Part shown: in pieces, positions 25,639 through 34,590 of the stretch
How the letters are laid out: the number at the start of each line of letters is the position of its first letter
How positions within the stretch are numbered: the stretch's first letter is position 1
Assembly (NCBI RefSeq): GCF_025376885.1
Contig: NZ_JAHUBR010000001.1
Coordinates: forward strand, 1,860,001-1,924,000
From: Pseudoruegeria sp. SHC-113
Lineage (GTDB): Bacteria; Pseudomonadota; Alphaproteobacteria; Rhodobacterales; Rhodobacteraceae
Length of the DNA: 64,000 bases
Reading direction: 5' to 3'
Program-made: the position numbers and the translations under genes
The notes under the pieces: generated by a model
The model's input: the letters and a program-made list of their open reading frames with translations, nothing else
The model's database searches: none
Told to the model about the DNA's origin: nothing

Positions 25639-25715
25639 GCGGTTGTAGCTCAGTTGGTTAGAGTACCGGCCTGTCACGCCGGGGGTCGCGGGTTCGAGCC
25701 CCGTCAACCGCGCCA
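25639..25715 (+). tRNA. tRNA-Asp (anticodon GTC), copy 1
   Basis: 77 bases with encoded CCA. Acceptor GCGGTTG pairs with CAACCGC, discriminator G. Anticodon arm CCGGC-CTGTCAC-GCCGG gives GTC. Identical to the copy at 25751. Confidence 0.96.
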
Positions 25716-25750
25716 CCTCTGATTTGCCCCGAATTGCCCATGCGAGATGC

Positions 25751-25827
25751 GCGGTTGTAGCTCAGTTGGTTAGAGTACCGGCCTGTCACGCCGGGGGTCG
25801 CGGGTTCGAGCCCCGTCAACCGCGCCA
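25751..25827 (+). tRNA. tRNA-Asp (anticodon GTC), copy 2
   Basis: Exact repeat of the 77-base gene at 25639, 35 bases downstream, with the flanks unalike. The two are probably cotranscribed and end at the hairpin at 25848. Anticodon GTC makes both substrates for queuosine modification. Confidence 0.96.
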
Positions 25828-25847
25828 CTTCGCAAAGGCGGATCAAG

Positions 25848-25873
25848 AAGCGCTCCCTCGGGGGCGCTTTTTT
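25848..25873 (+). terminator. Terminator of the tRNA-Asp pair
   Basis: Stem AAGCGCTCC / GGGGCGCTT (one G-U pair), CTCG loop, followed by a T run; 20 bases after the second tRNA-Asp. Confidence 0.85.
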
Positions 25874-25928
25874 GTTTTGATACGGGCGTTTGGGGGCTAT
25901 TCTGAAGCCGTCCAGCCCGGAGAACACC

Positions 25929-26318
25929 GTGACCCAGCCCAGCCTGCCGCCCGACACCCAGCCCACGATCCGCGTGATTGCCATGCCCACCGACACCAAC
26001 CCGGCGGGCGATATTTTCGGCGGCTGGCTGATGAGCCAGATGGACCTTGCCGCCGGCACCGTTGCGGCGCGCGTCTCCAAGGGGCGGGCCTCGACGGTGA
26101 GCGTGGAGGAGATCCAGTTTCACCGCCCGGTTCTGGTGGGCGACGAGGTGAGCCTCTATGCCGAGCTTGAAAAGGTGGGCCGTACCTCGATGCGCATCAA
26201 AGTGCGCGCGTGGCGCCGCGCGCGACATCAGGAGGAAAGCCAGCAGGTGACTCAGGCCGTCTTTACCTTCGTGGCGCTCGATGAGCACGCTCGGCCTCGG
26301 GCAGTCTATCGCGATTGA
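25929..26318 (+). CDS. Acyl-CoA thioesterase (YciA-like hotdog)
   Basis: 129-residue single hotdog domain that hydrolyses acyl-CoA. Family motifs are MPTDTNPAGDIFGGWLMSQMD (catalytic aspartate and helix start), STVSVEEIQFHRPVLVGDEV and KVGRTSMRIKVRAW. The start is taken as GTG at 25929 (MTQPSLPPD) with GGAG upstream; a TTG further left would add 13 unlikely residues that run out of the tRNA terminator. No operon partners. It probably acts on short or medium acyl-CoA, as YciA does. Confidence 0.88.
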   Translation: MTQPSLPPDTQPTIRVIAMPTDTNPAGDIFGGWLMSQMDLAAGTVAARVSKGRASTVSVEEIQFHRPVLVGDEVSLYAELEKVGRTSMRIKVRAWRRARHQEESQQVTQAVFTFVALDEHARPRAVYRD

Positions 26319-26445
26319 TCGCCGGCGCAGGTCATTCCTACGTATCGCGCTGCCATCTTCGCGTCGTTTGGCTTGATCTAGCGAATGTGTGCATGTTTGC
26401 CGCAAGATGTGGTAGGCTTTTGCCGTGCAACAAAGGGAGGCACAT

Positions 26446-26688
26446 ATGGGACTTTTGGTTTCACTGTTTATCGGCGCAGTTGCGGGCTGGTTGGCCGGTT
26501 TGATCGTGAAGGGGGACGGCAACGGGCTTTTGATGAACATCATTGTCGGCATCATCGGCGGCGCGATCGCGGGATGGTTGTTTCCGACGCTTGGGATCAG
26601 CATCGGCGGCGCAACGATAGGCGCGATCATCAATGCCACCGTTGGCGCGATTCTGCTTCTGCTGGTGGTCAATCTGGTCCGGCGTTGA
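26446..26688 (+). CDS. GlsB/YeaQ/YmgE-family small membrane protein
   Basis: 80-residue very hydrophobic protein with three glycine-rich helices (SLFIGAVAGWLAGLIVKG, MNIIVGIIGGAIAGWLFP, IIGGA/GAIINATVGAILLLLVV). The GxxxG-like packing and VKGDGNGLLMNIIVGIIGG are typical of the transglycosylase-associated (GlsB) family, often stress-induced. The biochemical role is not known. The ATG at 26446 follows GGGAGG. It faces the M20 dipeptidase with a terminator between. Confidence 0.9.
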   Translation: MGLLVSLFIGAVAGWLAGLIVKGDGNGLLMNIIVGIIGGAIAGWLFPTLGISIGGATIGAIINATVGAILLLLVVNLVRR

Positions 26689-26709
26689 GCGGAGCATTGG
26701 GCAAAAAGA

Positions 26710-26740
26710 AACGGCGCCTTTGCGGGGCGCCGTTCTCGTT
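26710..26740. terminator. Terminator between the GlsB-like and M20 genes
   Basis: Perfect 9-base stem AACGGCGCC / GGCGCCGTT, 7-base loop, then CTCGTTTTT on the plus strand. It lies between convergent genes and may serve both. Confidence 0.75.
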
Positions 26741-26757
26741 TTTCGCGGGTAAAGGGC

Positions 26758-28131
26758 TCAGCCCTGCAGGGCGGCGAGCACGCGGGCCCAGCTGCGGATG
26801 CCCTTGTGGAAGCTCTGCACGTCGTATTTCTCGTTCGGGGAATGGATGGCGTCATCTTCATTGGCAAAGCCGATCAGCATCGATTCCATGCCGAGGATTT
26901 CCTTGAAGAAGCCCGCGATCGGGATCGAGCCGCCCATGCCGCAGAACACCGCCTCGCGCTGCCATTCATCGGTGAGCGCGCCGCGGGCCTTTTCGAACTC
27001 GGGCCGGGTGATGTCCATCACGGACGCCGGCGAGCCGTCCAGATCCTGATCCCAGACCACTTTGGCGTCCGGCGAGAGGCGCTCTTCCACGTGTTTGCGG
27101 ATCTTCTGGCGCAGGGCGGCCGGATCCATGTCGCCGACGAGGCGGCAGGTGATCTTGCAATGGGCTTCCGACGGGATCACCGTTTTGGTGCCCGCGCCCA
27201 TATAGCCACCCCAGAGGCCGTTGACCTCCAGCGTGGGGCGCGCCCATTGCTGCTCCAGCGTGGAATAGCCCGCTTCGCCGCTGGACTGCGTGTAGCCCGC
27301 GTTTTCCAGATAGGCATTCTCGTCAAAGCCCGAGGCCTCCCATTGGCGGCGCAGCTCGTCGGAGATCTCATGCACGCCTTCATAGAAGCCTTCCACGGCC
27401 ACGCGGCCCTCATCGTCGTGGAACGAGGCGATGAGGCGGGAGATTTCCTTGAGCGGGTTCAGGCCGGGGCCGCCGTAATGGCCGGAGTGAAGATCGATCT
27501 TGGGGCCGATGATCGTGAATTCGTCCTTCAACATGCCGCGCAGTTGGCTGGCAATCGAGGGCACGCCGGGGGCGACCATGGAAGTGTCGCAGATCAGCGC
27601 GATCTCGCTTTTCAGCTCGGCGGCGTTTTCTTCCATGAAGGGGATCAGCGAGGGGGAGCCCGACTCCTCTTCGCCTTCGAAGAACAGGGTGAGGCCCGCC
27701 GGCAGGCTGCCGTGCACCGCATTCCAGGCGCGGCAGGCCTCCACGAAAGTCATCAGCTGGCCCTTGTCATCCGACGCCCCGCGCGCGCGGATCACTTGCC
27801 CGTTGGGGGTGTCCTGCAGTTCGGGTTCAAAGGGCGGCGTCTTCCAAAGTTCAAGCGGATCAACCGGTTGCACGTCGTAATGGCCATAAAACAGCAGCCC
27901 GTTTGCGCCGCCGCTTTTCGCCACCACCATCGGGTGGCCCTTGGTGGGGCGTTTGGCGGCGTCAAAGCCGAGGGCGGTGAGATCCGCCACCAGCCAGTCG
28001 GCGGCCTTGTCGCAGTCCGCTTTGTAGGCCGGATCTGTGGAGATCGAAGGGATGCGCAGGAAGGCCATCAGGCGCTCCAGGCTTTCAGGCAGGTCTGCGT
28101 CGATACGGTTCAGGACGGCGTCCAGCGACAT
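26758..28131 (-). CDS. M20-family dipeptidase
   Basis: 457-residue zinc peptidase of the M20 clan (carnosinase/PepV-like). Metal and catalytic motifs are LLFYGHYDVQPVDP (His and Asp), ARGASDDKGQLM (bridging Asp), FFEGEEESGSPSL (catalytic Glu pair), ALICDTSMV (Asp) and a C-terminal FANEDDAIHSPNEKYDV (His). The dimerisation lid occupies about 215-380 (DLHSGHYGGPGLNP). No signal peptide, so it is cytosolic. It likely splits dipeptides with broad specificity. It is a single gene, convergent with the GlsB-like gene. Confidence 0.93.
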   Translation of the reverse strand: MSLDAVLNRIDADLPESLERLMAFLRIPSISTDPAYKADCDKAADWLVADLTALGFDAAKRPTKGHPMVVAKSGGANGLLFYGHYDVQPVDPLELWKTPPFEPELQDTPNGQVIRARGASDDKGQLMTFVEACRAWNAVHGSLPAGLTLFFEGEEESGSPSLIPFMEENAAELKSEIALICDTSMVAPGVPSIASQLRGMLKDEFTIIGPKIDLHSGHYGGPGLNPLKEISRLIASFHDDEGRVAVEGFYEGVHEISDELRRQWEASGFDENAYLENAGYTQSSGEAGYSTLEQQWARPTLEVNGLWGGYMGAGTKTVIPSEAHCKITCRLVGDMDPAALRQKIRKHVEERLSPDAKVVWDQDLDGSPASVMDITRPEFEKARGALTDEWQREAVFCGMGGSIPIAGFFKEILGMESMLIGFANEDDAIHSPNEKYDVQSFHKGIRSWARVLAALQG

Positions 28132-28284
28132 TTGGGCCTCACGGGTTGGTAATGCGGGATTGACGATTTCGCGGCGAGCCTATCAGGCCGCGCGGAAGTG
28201 TCCAGACGGTGCGCGCGCTTCCACCCTTTGCAGGGGCGGCCGCAGGCGATACTCTGCCCGGCAAACGCCCTCAGGAGGATCCCC

Positions 28285-28875
28285 ATGCGCAAGACGCTTT
28301 CGCTCGTTCTCGGCCTTTGTGGCCTGGCCGCCGGTGCCGCTTCGGCCCAGGTGTTTTCCGAGAAGGAAGCGCGCTCGATGCTGTTTGACGAGAAAGGGAT
28401 CGGGGTGGCGATCTCGCAGGCGTCCTTCCTGTCGGAGACGGATCGCGCGCTGCTGCAGGAAGTCGCCAAGACGCAGAATTATTACGCCGCCGTCGCCGTG
28501 CCGCCGGAAGAGGGGATGTTTTCCAACGCGGCCTCCTCCGCGGCCAATTTCCACAAGATGGAAGCCGCCGAGGCGGCGGCCTTGAGCACTTGCAACAGCC
28601 GCAAGATCAGCGGTGCTGGGTGTCAGATCGTACTGCGCGTTTACCCGAAAAGCTGGAAGGCCATGCCCCTGCAGCTGAGCCGCGACGCCACGGAAGGCTT
28701 TCGCAAGGAATACCGCCGTGCCAGAGCGCCCAAGGTGATGGCGATTTCCCCCTCCACGGGCGAATGGGCCGTGGGCAGTGGCGGCAGCGCCCAGACCTCG
28801 GCCATCTCCGCCTGCAACGGCAAGGCCAAACGCCGTGGGGTGACGGATTGTTTGATCGTGATCAAAGATGACTGA
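28285..28875 (+). CDS. Secreted protein with two cysteine-pair repeats (DUF4189-like)
   Basis: 196-residue exported protein. Signal peptide about 1-21 (MRKTLSLVLGLCGLAAGAAS, cut before or after AQ). Two repeat units each hold a C-x(9-11)-C pair: AALSTCNSRKISGAGCQIV (about 97-115) and AISACNGKAKRRGVTDCLIV (about 173-192), a pattern like DUF4189 domains, probably disulfide-bonded in the periplasm. The ATG at 28285 follows AGGAGG. It lies just upstream of hemA with 108 bases between, but there is no evidence it takes part in haem synthesis. Function unknown. Confidence 0.7.
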   Translation: MRKTLSLVLGLCGLAAGAASAQVFSEKEARSMLFDEKGIGVAISQASFLSETDRALLQEVAKTQNYYAAVAVPPEEGMFSNAASSAANFHKMEAAEAAALSTCNSRKISGAGCQIVLRVYPKSWKAMPLQLSRDATEGFRKEYRRARAPKVMAISPSTGEWAVGSGGSAQTSAISACNGKAKRRGVTDCLIVIKDD

Positions 28876-28983
28876 GGCAAAGAGCGGCAAATTGTAACCT
28901 GTCAGAGCTCAGGCTGACGCATTAGAACTTTCATCAGGAAACGCCCGCCAGGCACCGAGAAGACCAAAAAGGACGCCAAGCGA

Positions 28984-30207
28984 ATGGACTACACCGCGAA
29001 GCTGGATGCAGCGCTCAGCACGCTGCATGAGGAAGGCCGCTACCGCACCTTTATCGATATCGAGCGCCGCAAGGGGCATTTCCCCCATGCGATCTGGCGG
29101 CACCCTTCGGGTGAGGAACGCCCCGTAACCGTATGGTGCGGCAACGATTACCTCGGCATGGGGCAGCACCCGGCCGTTCTGGAGGCCATGCACGAGGCCG
29201 TTGATGCGGCCGGGGCGGGCTCCGGCGGGACGCGCAACATTTCCGGCACCACCGTTTACCACAACCGCCTTGAGGCGGAGCTTGCTGATCTGCACGGCAA
29301 GGAAGCGGCGCTGCTGTTCACCTCGGCCTATATCGCCAATGACGCCACGCTTTCCACGCTGCCCAAGCTGTTTCCCGGCCTGATCATCTATTCGGACGCG
29401 CTCAACCACGCCTCCATGATCGAGGGCGTGCGCCGCAATGGCGGGGCCAAACGCATCTTCCGCCACAACGACGTGGCCCATCTGCGCGAACTTCTGGAGG
29501 CCGACGATCCCGCCGCGCCCAAGCTGATTGCGTTTGAGTCCGTCTATTCGATGGATGGCGATTTCGGCCCCATCGAGGCGATCTGCGATCTGGCCGATGA
29601 ATTCGGCGCGCTCACCTATATCGACGAGGTGCATGCCGTCGGCATGTATGGCCCTCGGGGCGCGGGCGTGGCCGAGCGCGATCACCTGATGCACCGGCTC
29701 GACATCATCAACGGCACGCTGGCCAAGGCCTATGGCGTGATGGGCGGCTATATCGCGGCGTCGGCCAAGATGGTGGATGCGATCCGCTCCTATGCGCCGG
29801 GTTTCATCTTCACCACCTCGCTGCCGCCGGCGGTGGCCGCAGGGGCGGCGGCCTCGGTAAAACACCTAAAATCCGATCAATCCCTGCGCGAAAAACACCA
29901 GACGCAGGCGAAGATCCTCAAGACCCGCCTCAAAGGGCTGGGCCTGCCGCTGATCGACCACGGCAGCCACATCGTTCCGGTCATCGTGGGCAACCCGGTG
30001 CACTGCAAGATGATGTCGGACATGTTGTTGGAAGATCACGGGATTTACGTGCAACCGATCAACTTCCCCACCGTGCCGCGCGGTACCGAGCGGCTGCGCT
30101 TCACACCCTCGCCGGTGCATGGGCCGAAGGAGATGGACGCGCTTGTGCATGCGTTGGACGCGCTCTGGTCCCATTGTGCGCTGAATCGTGCCGACATGGC
30201 GGGCTGA
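28984..30207 (+). CDS. hemA: 5-aminolevulinate synthase
   Basis: Condenses succinyl-CoA and glycine to 5-aminolevulinate, the first step of tetrapyrrole synthesis by the C4 (Shemin) route typical of alphaproteobacteria. The 407 residues have normal length. Motifs are [65 protein letters not shown] and the pyridoxal-phosphate lysine Lys248 in [13 protein letters not shown]. The start [11 protein letters not shown] is the usual one. Some species have a second copy for photosynthesis; none is seen here. A following rodZ-like gene is on the same strand 108 bases away. Confidence 0.98.
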   Translation: MDYTAKLDAALSTLHEEGRYRTFIDIERRKGHFPHAIWRHPSGEERPVTVWCGNDYLGMGQHPAVLEAMHEAVDAAGAGSGGTRNISGTTVYHNRLEAELADLHGKEAALLFTSAYIANDATLSTLPKLFPGLIIYSDALNHASMIEGVRRNGGAKRIFRHNDVAHLRELLEADDPAAPKLIAFESVYSMDGDFGPIEAICDLADEFGALTYIDEVHAVGMYGPRGAGVAERDHLMHRLDIINGTLAKAYGVMGGYIAASAKMVDAIRSYAPGFIFTTSLPPAVAAGAAASVKHLKSDQSLREKHQTQAKILKTRLKGLGLPLIDHGSHIVPVIVGNPVHCKMMSDMLLEDHGIYVQPINFPTVPRGTERLRFTPSPVHGPKEMDALVHALDALWSHCALNRADMAG

Positions 30208-30315
30208 CGCGAGGAATCCTGTCGAATCGATTGTCCTGTGCTATCGTTGAGGTAATAGGGTGGCGCGGGAAGAATCGCTGCCCAAGGGGCAAAGCGTAGG
30301 CATGGGGACAGCTGA

Positions 30316-31551
30316 ATGATCGGGCGGAGAGATCTCCGAAAGGGTGACGCACAGCCGGAGGAAACTCCGCAGGGCTTCGATTCTTACGATCTGAGGCTCG
30401 GGGATGTCATGCGCGGCGAACGCGCAACGCTCGGCAAATCCCTGCTGGATGTGCAGCGCGAGCTGAAGATCAAGGCCGCCTATATTTCCGCCATCGAAAA
30501 CTGCGATCCGTCGGGTTTTGAAACGCCGGGCTTCGTGGCCGGTTACGTGCGCTCCTATGCGCGCTACCTCGGGCTCGATCCCGATTGGGCCTACACCACC
30601 TTCTGCCGCGAAAGCGATTTCCAGATCGTGGACGGGCTGGCCTCCAAGGGCGGCTACAAGCCCGTGGCCAAGCGCAAAGCGCCTGCCGAGAAGGGCAAGC
30701 GCGACACGAACGATCTCTTTGCCAACCCCAACACGCCCTTCGTGCCGCGCAATCAGGCGGTGTTTTCCGGTGTCGAGCCGGGGGCCGTGGGCTCCATCCT
30801 CGTGCTGCTGAGCCTCGTGGCCGCCATCGGCTATGGCGGCTGGTTCGTGCTGCAGGAAGTGCAGAAAGTGCAATTCGCCCCAGTGGAGCAATCGCCGGGG
30901 CTGGTGTCGGAAGTGGATCCGCTGGCGGAATCCCCGATCGACGTGGCCGAGATCGGCGCGGCACCCGGCTTCACGCCGCCCTCCGCCGAAGCGCTGGATC
31001 GCCTCTATCGCCCGCAGGCGCTGGATGTGCCGGTGCTGGAAGCGCGCGACGGGCCGATTGCCGCCGTGGATCCGGCGAATTTCGGCGTGCTCGCGCCGAT
31101 GACGCTCCCCGTGGAAGCGCCCGTTGCCGTGGCAGAGGCCGCAAATCAGGCGGACGCCATCGAAGACGCGCTGATCAAGGTCGTGGAAGACGAAGCGCCG
31201 GAAGTGGTGATGTTTGCCGTGCGCCCGGCTTGGGTGCGCGTGCGCGCCGCCGATGGCACCGTGCTCTTTGAGAAAATCCTCGACGCCGGTGAAGAATACG
31301 TGCTGCCCACCACGGAAGAAGCGCCGCGCCTGCGGGCAGGCAACTCCGGCTCCGTTTATTTCCGCGTCAACGGCGAAACCTATGGCCCCGCTGGCCCGGG
31401 CACCTCGGTGGCCAAGCAGGTGGCGCTCTCCTCTGAAGCGCTGAAAGAGGCTTATCAGGTGGCCGATCTGGAGCAGGATCGCGATCTGGCCCGCATCGTG
31501 GCTGAACTGGCCGCCGCGCCCGTCACGCCTGCGGCACCGGCGTCGGAATAG
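30316..31551 (+). CDS. RodZ-like protein (HTH, membrane helix, DUF4115)
   Basis: 411-residue bitopic membrane protein. A cytoplasmic Xre-like helix-turn-helix lies at about 28-95 (GKSLLDVQRELKIKAAYISA, FVAGYVRSYARYLGLD). It is followed by a basic linker, one membrane helix at about 157-179 and a long periplasmic region ending in a DUF4115 domain (WVRVRAADGTVLFEKILDAG, YVLPTTEEAPRLRAGNSGSV, about 300-370). RodZ links MreB filaments to the cell-wall elongation machinery. The periplasmic linker is acidic and alanine-rich. It precedes ispG on the same strand, a pairing frequent in bacteria. Confidence 0.85.
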   Translation: MIGRRDLRKGDAQPEETPQGFDSYDLRLGDVMRGERATLGKSLLDVQRELKIKAAYISAIENCDPSGFETPGFVAGYVRSYARYLGLDPDWAYTTFCRESDFQIVDGLASKGGYKPVAKRKAPAEKGKRDTNDLFANPNTPFVPRNQAVFSGVEPGAVGSILVLLSLVAAIGYGGWFVLQEVQKVQFAPVEQSPGLVSEVDPLAESPIDVAEIGAAPGFTPPSAEALDRLYRPQALDVPVLEARDGPIAAVDPANFGVLAPMTLPVEAPVAVAEAANQADAIEDALIKVVEDEAPEVVMFAVRPAWVRVRAADGTVLFEKILDAGEEYVLPTTEEAPRLRAGNSGSVYFRVNGETYGPAGPGTSVAKQVALSSEALKEAYQVADLEQDRDLARIVAELAAAPVTPAAPASE

Positions 31552-31653
31552 TCCAGTCTGAATAGCTCGGCCTGAATAACCTGCGCCCCGTTGCCTCTGG
31601 CCGGGGGCTTCTCTATCTAGTCAGGTAACCGAAGCCGATTGCAGGGGGTGGGC

Positions 31654-32790
31654 ATGTCGCTCAACCACGTGCGCCCGTGGCGCAACATCTACCGCCGGAA
31701 ATCCCGTCAGATCCACGTGGGCACTGTGCCCGTGGGTGGCGATGCGCCCATCGCGGTGCAGACGATGACGAACACCGACACCTCCGATGCCGCCGCCACC
31801 ATCAAACAGGTGCTGGCCTGTGCCGAGGTGGGGGCCGACATCGTGCGTGTCTCCACGCCGGATCAGGCCTCCACGCAGGCGCTGCGCGAGATCGTGAAGG
31901 AAAGCCCGGTTCCGATCGTGGCCGATATCCACTTCCACTACAAACGCGCCATCGAAGCCGCGGAAGCGGGCGCGGCCTGCCTGCGGATCAACCCGGGCAA
32001 CATCGGCGATGAGAGCCGCGTGAAGGAAGTGATCAAGGCCGCCAAGGATCACGGCTGCTCAATCCGCATCGGCGTGAACGCCGGATCGCTGGAAAAGCAC
32101 CTTCTGGAAAAATACGCCGAGCCCTGCCCGGAAGCCATGGTCGAAAGCGGGCTTGAGCATATCAAGATATTGGAAGACAACGATTTTCACGAGTTCAAGA
32201 TCTCGGTGAAAGCCTCCGACGTCTTCCTCTCCGCCGCCGCCTATCAAGCGCTGGCGGAGGCCACCGACGCGCCGATCCACCTTGGTATCACCGAGGCCGG
32301 GGGCCTGATGTCGGGCACGATCAAATCCGCGATTGGCCTTGGCAACCTCCTGTGGATGGGCATCGGCGACACGCTGCGCGTTTCGCTTTCGGCCGATCCG
32401 GTGGAAGAGGTGAAGGTCGGCTACGACATCCTGAAATCGCTGGGCCTGCGCCATCGCGGCGTCAACATCATCTCTTGCCCCTCTTGCGCGCGGCAGGGGT
32501 TTGACGTGATCAAAACCGTGGAAACACTGGAAAAACGCCTTGAACACATCAAGACACCGATGAGCCTTTCGATCATCGGCTGCGTGGTCAACGGCCCCGG
32601 CGAGGCGCTGATGACGGATATCGGCTTCACCGGCGGTGGGGCTGGCTCGGGCATGGTCTATCTGGCGGGCAAGCAGAGCCACAAGCTGAGCAACGATCAG
32701 ATGGTGGATCACATCGTCGAGCAGGTGGAAAAGAAAGCCGCTGAGATCGAGGCAGTTGAAGCTGCCGCAAGCGAACAAGCCGCCGAGTAA
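31654..32790 (+). CDS. ispG: 4-hydroxy-3-methylbut-2-enyl diphosphate synthase (IspG/GcpE)
   Basis: Penultimate Fe-S enzyme of the MEP isoprenoid pathway, converting MEcPP to HMBPP. The 378 residues show the barrel motifs [28 protein letters not shown] and [13 protein letters not shown]. The 4Fe-4S ligands are two cysteines in [12 protein letters not shown] and a third in [12 protein letters not shown] with the glutamate ligand. The ATG at 31654 follows AGGGGGTGGGC; a TTG 15 bases earlier is not needed. The C-terminal tail is Ala/Glu-rich. It depends on the Fe-S assembly factors encoded elsewhere in the window. Confidence 0.97.
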   Translation: MSLNHVRPWRNIYRRKSRQIHVGTVPVGGDAPIAVQTMTNTDTSDAAATIKQVLACAEVGADIVRVSTPDQASTQALREIVKESPVPIVADIHFHYKRAIEAAEAGAACLRINPGNIGDESRVKEVIKAAKDHGCSIRIGVNAGSLEKHLLEKYAEPCPEAMVESGLEHIKILEDNDFHEFKISVKASDVFLSAAAYQALAEATDAPIHLGITEAGGLMSGTIKSAIGLGNLLWMGIGDTLRVSLSADPVEEVKVGYDILKSLGLRHRGVNIISCPSCARQGFDVIKTVETLEKRLEHIKTPMSLSIIGCVVNGPGEALMTDIGFTGGGAGSGMVYLAGKQSHKLSNDQMVDHIVEQVEKKAAEIEAVEAAASEQAAE

Positions 32791-32869
32791 CCCAACCCGG
32801 CGTTTTGCCTTTGGCCCGGGCGTGCTATGCAGGCGTTAACCTGCAATCCCCCACGCCCGGAGCCGTGAC

Positions 32870-34534
32870 GTGCCATCCTCCAGACGCGCCGATTTCCCGC
32901 CCCCGCGCTACCGTTTCCACCCGCTGCCGCTCTTGCTGGCCACGGCCTGCTTCTGCGCCGCGCTCACCCCCTCCATGGTGCCGCGCGATGCGATGCTTCT
33001 GGGGCTGCTGGCCGGGCTGGTGGCGGGCATCGGCTATGAAATCGGAAATCAGATCAGGCGCTTGTGGAACGGTTTTGAACTGCCGCACCTGCCCGCAACA
33101 CCCGCGCGACTGCTGCGCCGTGGTGCCTATGGGATCAGCCTTGCGGCCATCGTCTATTGCCTGTTTCGCGCCGCCGATTGGCAAAACGCAACCCGTGCCG
33201 TGATGAGCCTTGCGCCGGTGGATGAAACCCACCCCCTGACGGTGGCCACTTACGGCGCGGTGGCCTTTCTTGGGCTCTGGCTGCTCTGCCGCCTTCTGGG
33301 CACGGCCTTTGACGTGGTGGAGCGCCTGTTGCGCCCCATCGTGCCGGCGCGCGTTGGCGTGGTGCTGGCGCTCATTGCGGTGGGCTGGCTGGCGTGGTCA
33401 CTGGCCTCGGGCGTGCTGATCACCCGCGCGTTTCAAGCGGCAGACGCCACGTTCGAGGCCGCCGACCTGCTGATTGAACCGGCCTTTCCCCGGCCTGACG
33501 ATCCGCAGAAAACCGGCAGCGATGCCTCGCTTCTGCGGTGGGAAGAGCTGGGCCGCCGCGGGCGGGAGTTCGTGGCCTCAGCACCCAGCCCGCAGGAGAT
33601 TTCCGCCTTTTCGGGAAGCCCCGCGGTTGCGCCCTTGCGCGTCTACGTGGGCCGCCGCGCCGCCGAGACGCCACAGGAACGCGCCGACATCGCGCTGCAG
33701 GAGCTGATCCGGCAGGGCGGGTTTGAGCGCGGCACGCTTGTTGTCATGGTTCCCACCGGCACCGGCTGGATGGACCCCGGCAGCCATGATGCGCTGGATT
33801 TCATGCTTGGCGGCGATGTGGCGACGGTCTCGGTGCAGTATTCCTACCTCTCCAGCGTGCTCTCGCTTCTGAGCAATGCGGACTACGGGCTGGATCAGGC
33901 CGAGGCGCTGTTTCACACGATCTATGAACATTGGACGCAGCTACCTAAGGAGTCCCGCCCGCGCCTTTACGTGCATGGGCTCAGCCAGGGGGCCTTCAAT
34001 TCGCAATCCACGCTGCCGATCCTCGATCTGCTGGCCGATCCGATCGACGGCGCGCTCTGGGTGGGCTCGCCCTTCCTGAGCCCCTTCTGGCAATATGTGC
34101 GCAACGAGCGGGTGGCCGAAAGCCCGGCCTGGCGGCCCACTTTGGGGAACTCCTCGCTTGTGCGGGTGATGACGCAGAACGGCGCGATGAACGAGATCGA
34201 CGCGCCCTGGGGCCCGATGCGCCTTGTGTTCCTGCACTATGGCTCTGATCCCATTGTCTTCTTCAGTTTCCGCACCGCCTTTGAGCGGCCCGACTGGATG
34301 GAGGCCCCCCGCGCGCCGGATGTGGCGCCGGAATTTCGCTGGTATCCGCTGGTGACGCTGTTCCAGTTGGCGCTGGACATGGGCATCTCGCTGGATGTGG
34401 AGGGCTATGGCCACCTCTACATTGCGCGCGATTACGTGGATGGCTGGGCCGAAGTGCTGGCCCCGGAGGGCTGGACGGCAGGTCGTTCGGAAGCGCTGAA
34501 AGCCACTTTGGCCGCGCGCGGGTCGGCCTACTAA
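32870..34534 (+). CDS. Membrane-anchored alpha/beta-hydrolase family protein
   Basis: 554 residues. The N-terminal half is membrane-embedded with four or five helices (LPLLLATACFCAALTP, LLGLLAGLVAGIGYEIG, AVAFLGLWLLCRLLG, VVLALIAVGWLAWSLAS). The C-terminal half is an alpha/beta-hydrolase-like domain of the PF10081 type, with LRVYVGRRAAETPQERADIAL, GTGWMDPGSHDALDF, the nucleophile elbow LYVHGLSQGAFNS (Ser in G-L-S-Q-G), FLHYGSDPIVFFS (Asp) and EGYGHLYIARDY (His). Start is a GTG at 32870. Substrate unknown. It is convergent with the DsbA-like gene; a GC-rich hairpin lies between. Confidence 0.82.
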   Translation: MPSSRRADFPPPRYRFHPLPLLLATACFCAALTPSMVPRDAMLLGLLAGLVAGIGYEIGNQIRRLWNGFELPHLPATPARLLRRGAYGISLAAIVYCLFRAADWQNATRAVMSLAPVDETHPLTVATYGAVAFLGLWLLCRLLGTAFDVVERLLRPIVPARVGVVLALIAVGWLAWSLASGVLITRAFQAADATFEAADLLIEPAFPRPDDPQKTGSDASLLRWEELGRRGREFVASAPSPQEISAFSGSPAVAPLRVYVGRRAAETPQERADIALQELIRQGGFERGTLVVMVPTGTGWMDPGSHDALDFMLGGDVATVSVQYSYLSSVLSLLSNADYGLDQAEALFHTIYEHWTQLPKESRPRLYVHGLSQGAFNSQSTLPILDLLADPIDGALWVGSPFLSPFWQYVRNERVAESPAWRPTLGNSSLVRVMTQNGAMNEIDAPWGPMRLVFLHYGSDPIVFFSFRTAFERPDWMEAPRAPDVAPEFRWYPLVTLFQLALDMGISLDVEGYGHLYIARDYVDGWAEVLAPEGWTAGRSEALKATLAARGSAY

Positions 34535-34538
34535 GACC

Positions 34539-34563
34539 CCCCCGCCGCAAGGTGCGACGGGGG
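34539..34563. terminator. GC-rich hairpin between convergent genes
   Basis: Stem CCCCCGCCGCA / TGCGACGGGGG with one mismatch and an AGG loop. It lies between two convergent genes. No T tract follows, so termination efficiency is uncertain. Confidence 0.4.
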
Positions 34564-34590
34564 CGTTCGGGTGCCTGGTTTTGAAGCGCG

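Noticed and set aside
25639-25827. Exact repeat taken as the start of a CRISPR or attachment-site duplication
   Set aside because: The repeat equals a full tRNA-Asp gene, has only two copies and a 35-base spacer; no phage or integrase gene is near.
28901-28918. GTCAG-N8-CTGAC inverted repeat upstream of hemA as an operator
   Set aside because: Short arms, no match that I know to haem or photosynthesis regulators, and likely to occur by chance in GC-rich DNA.
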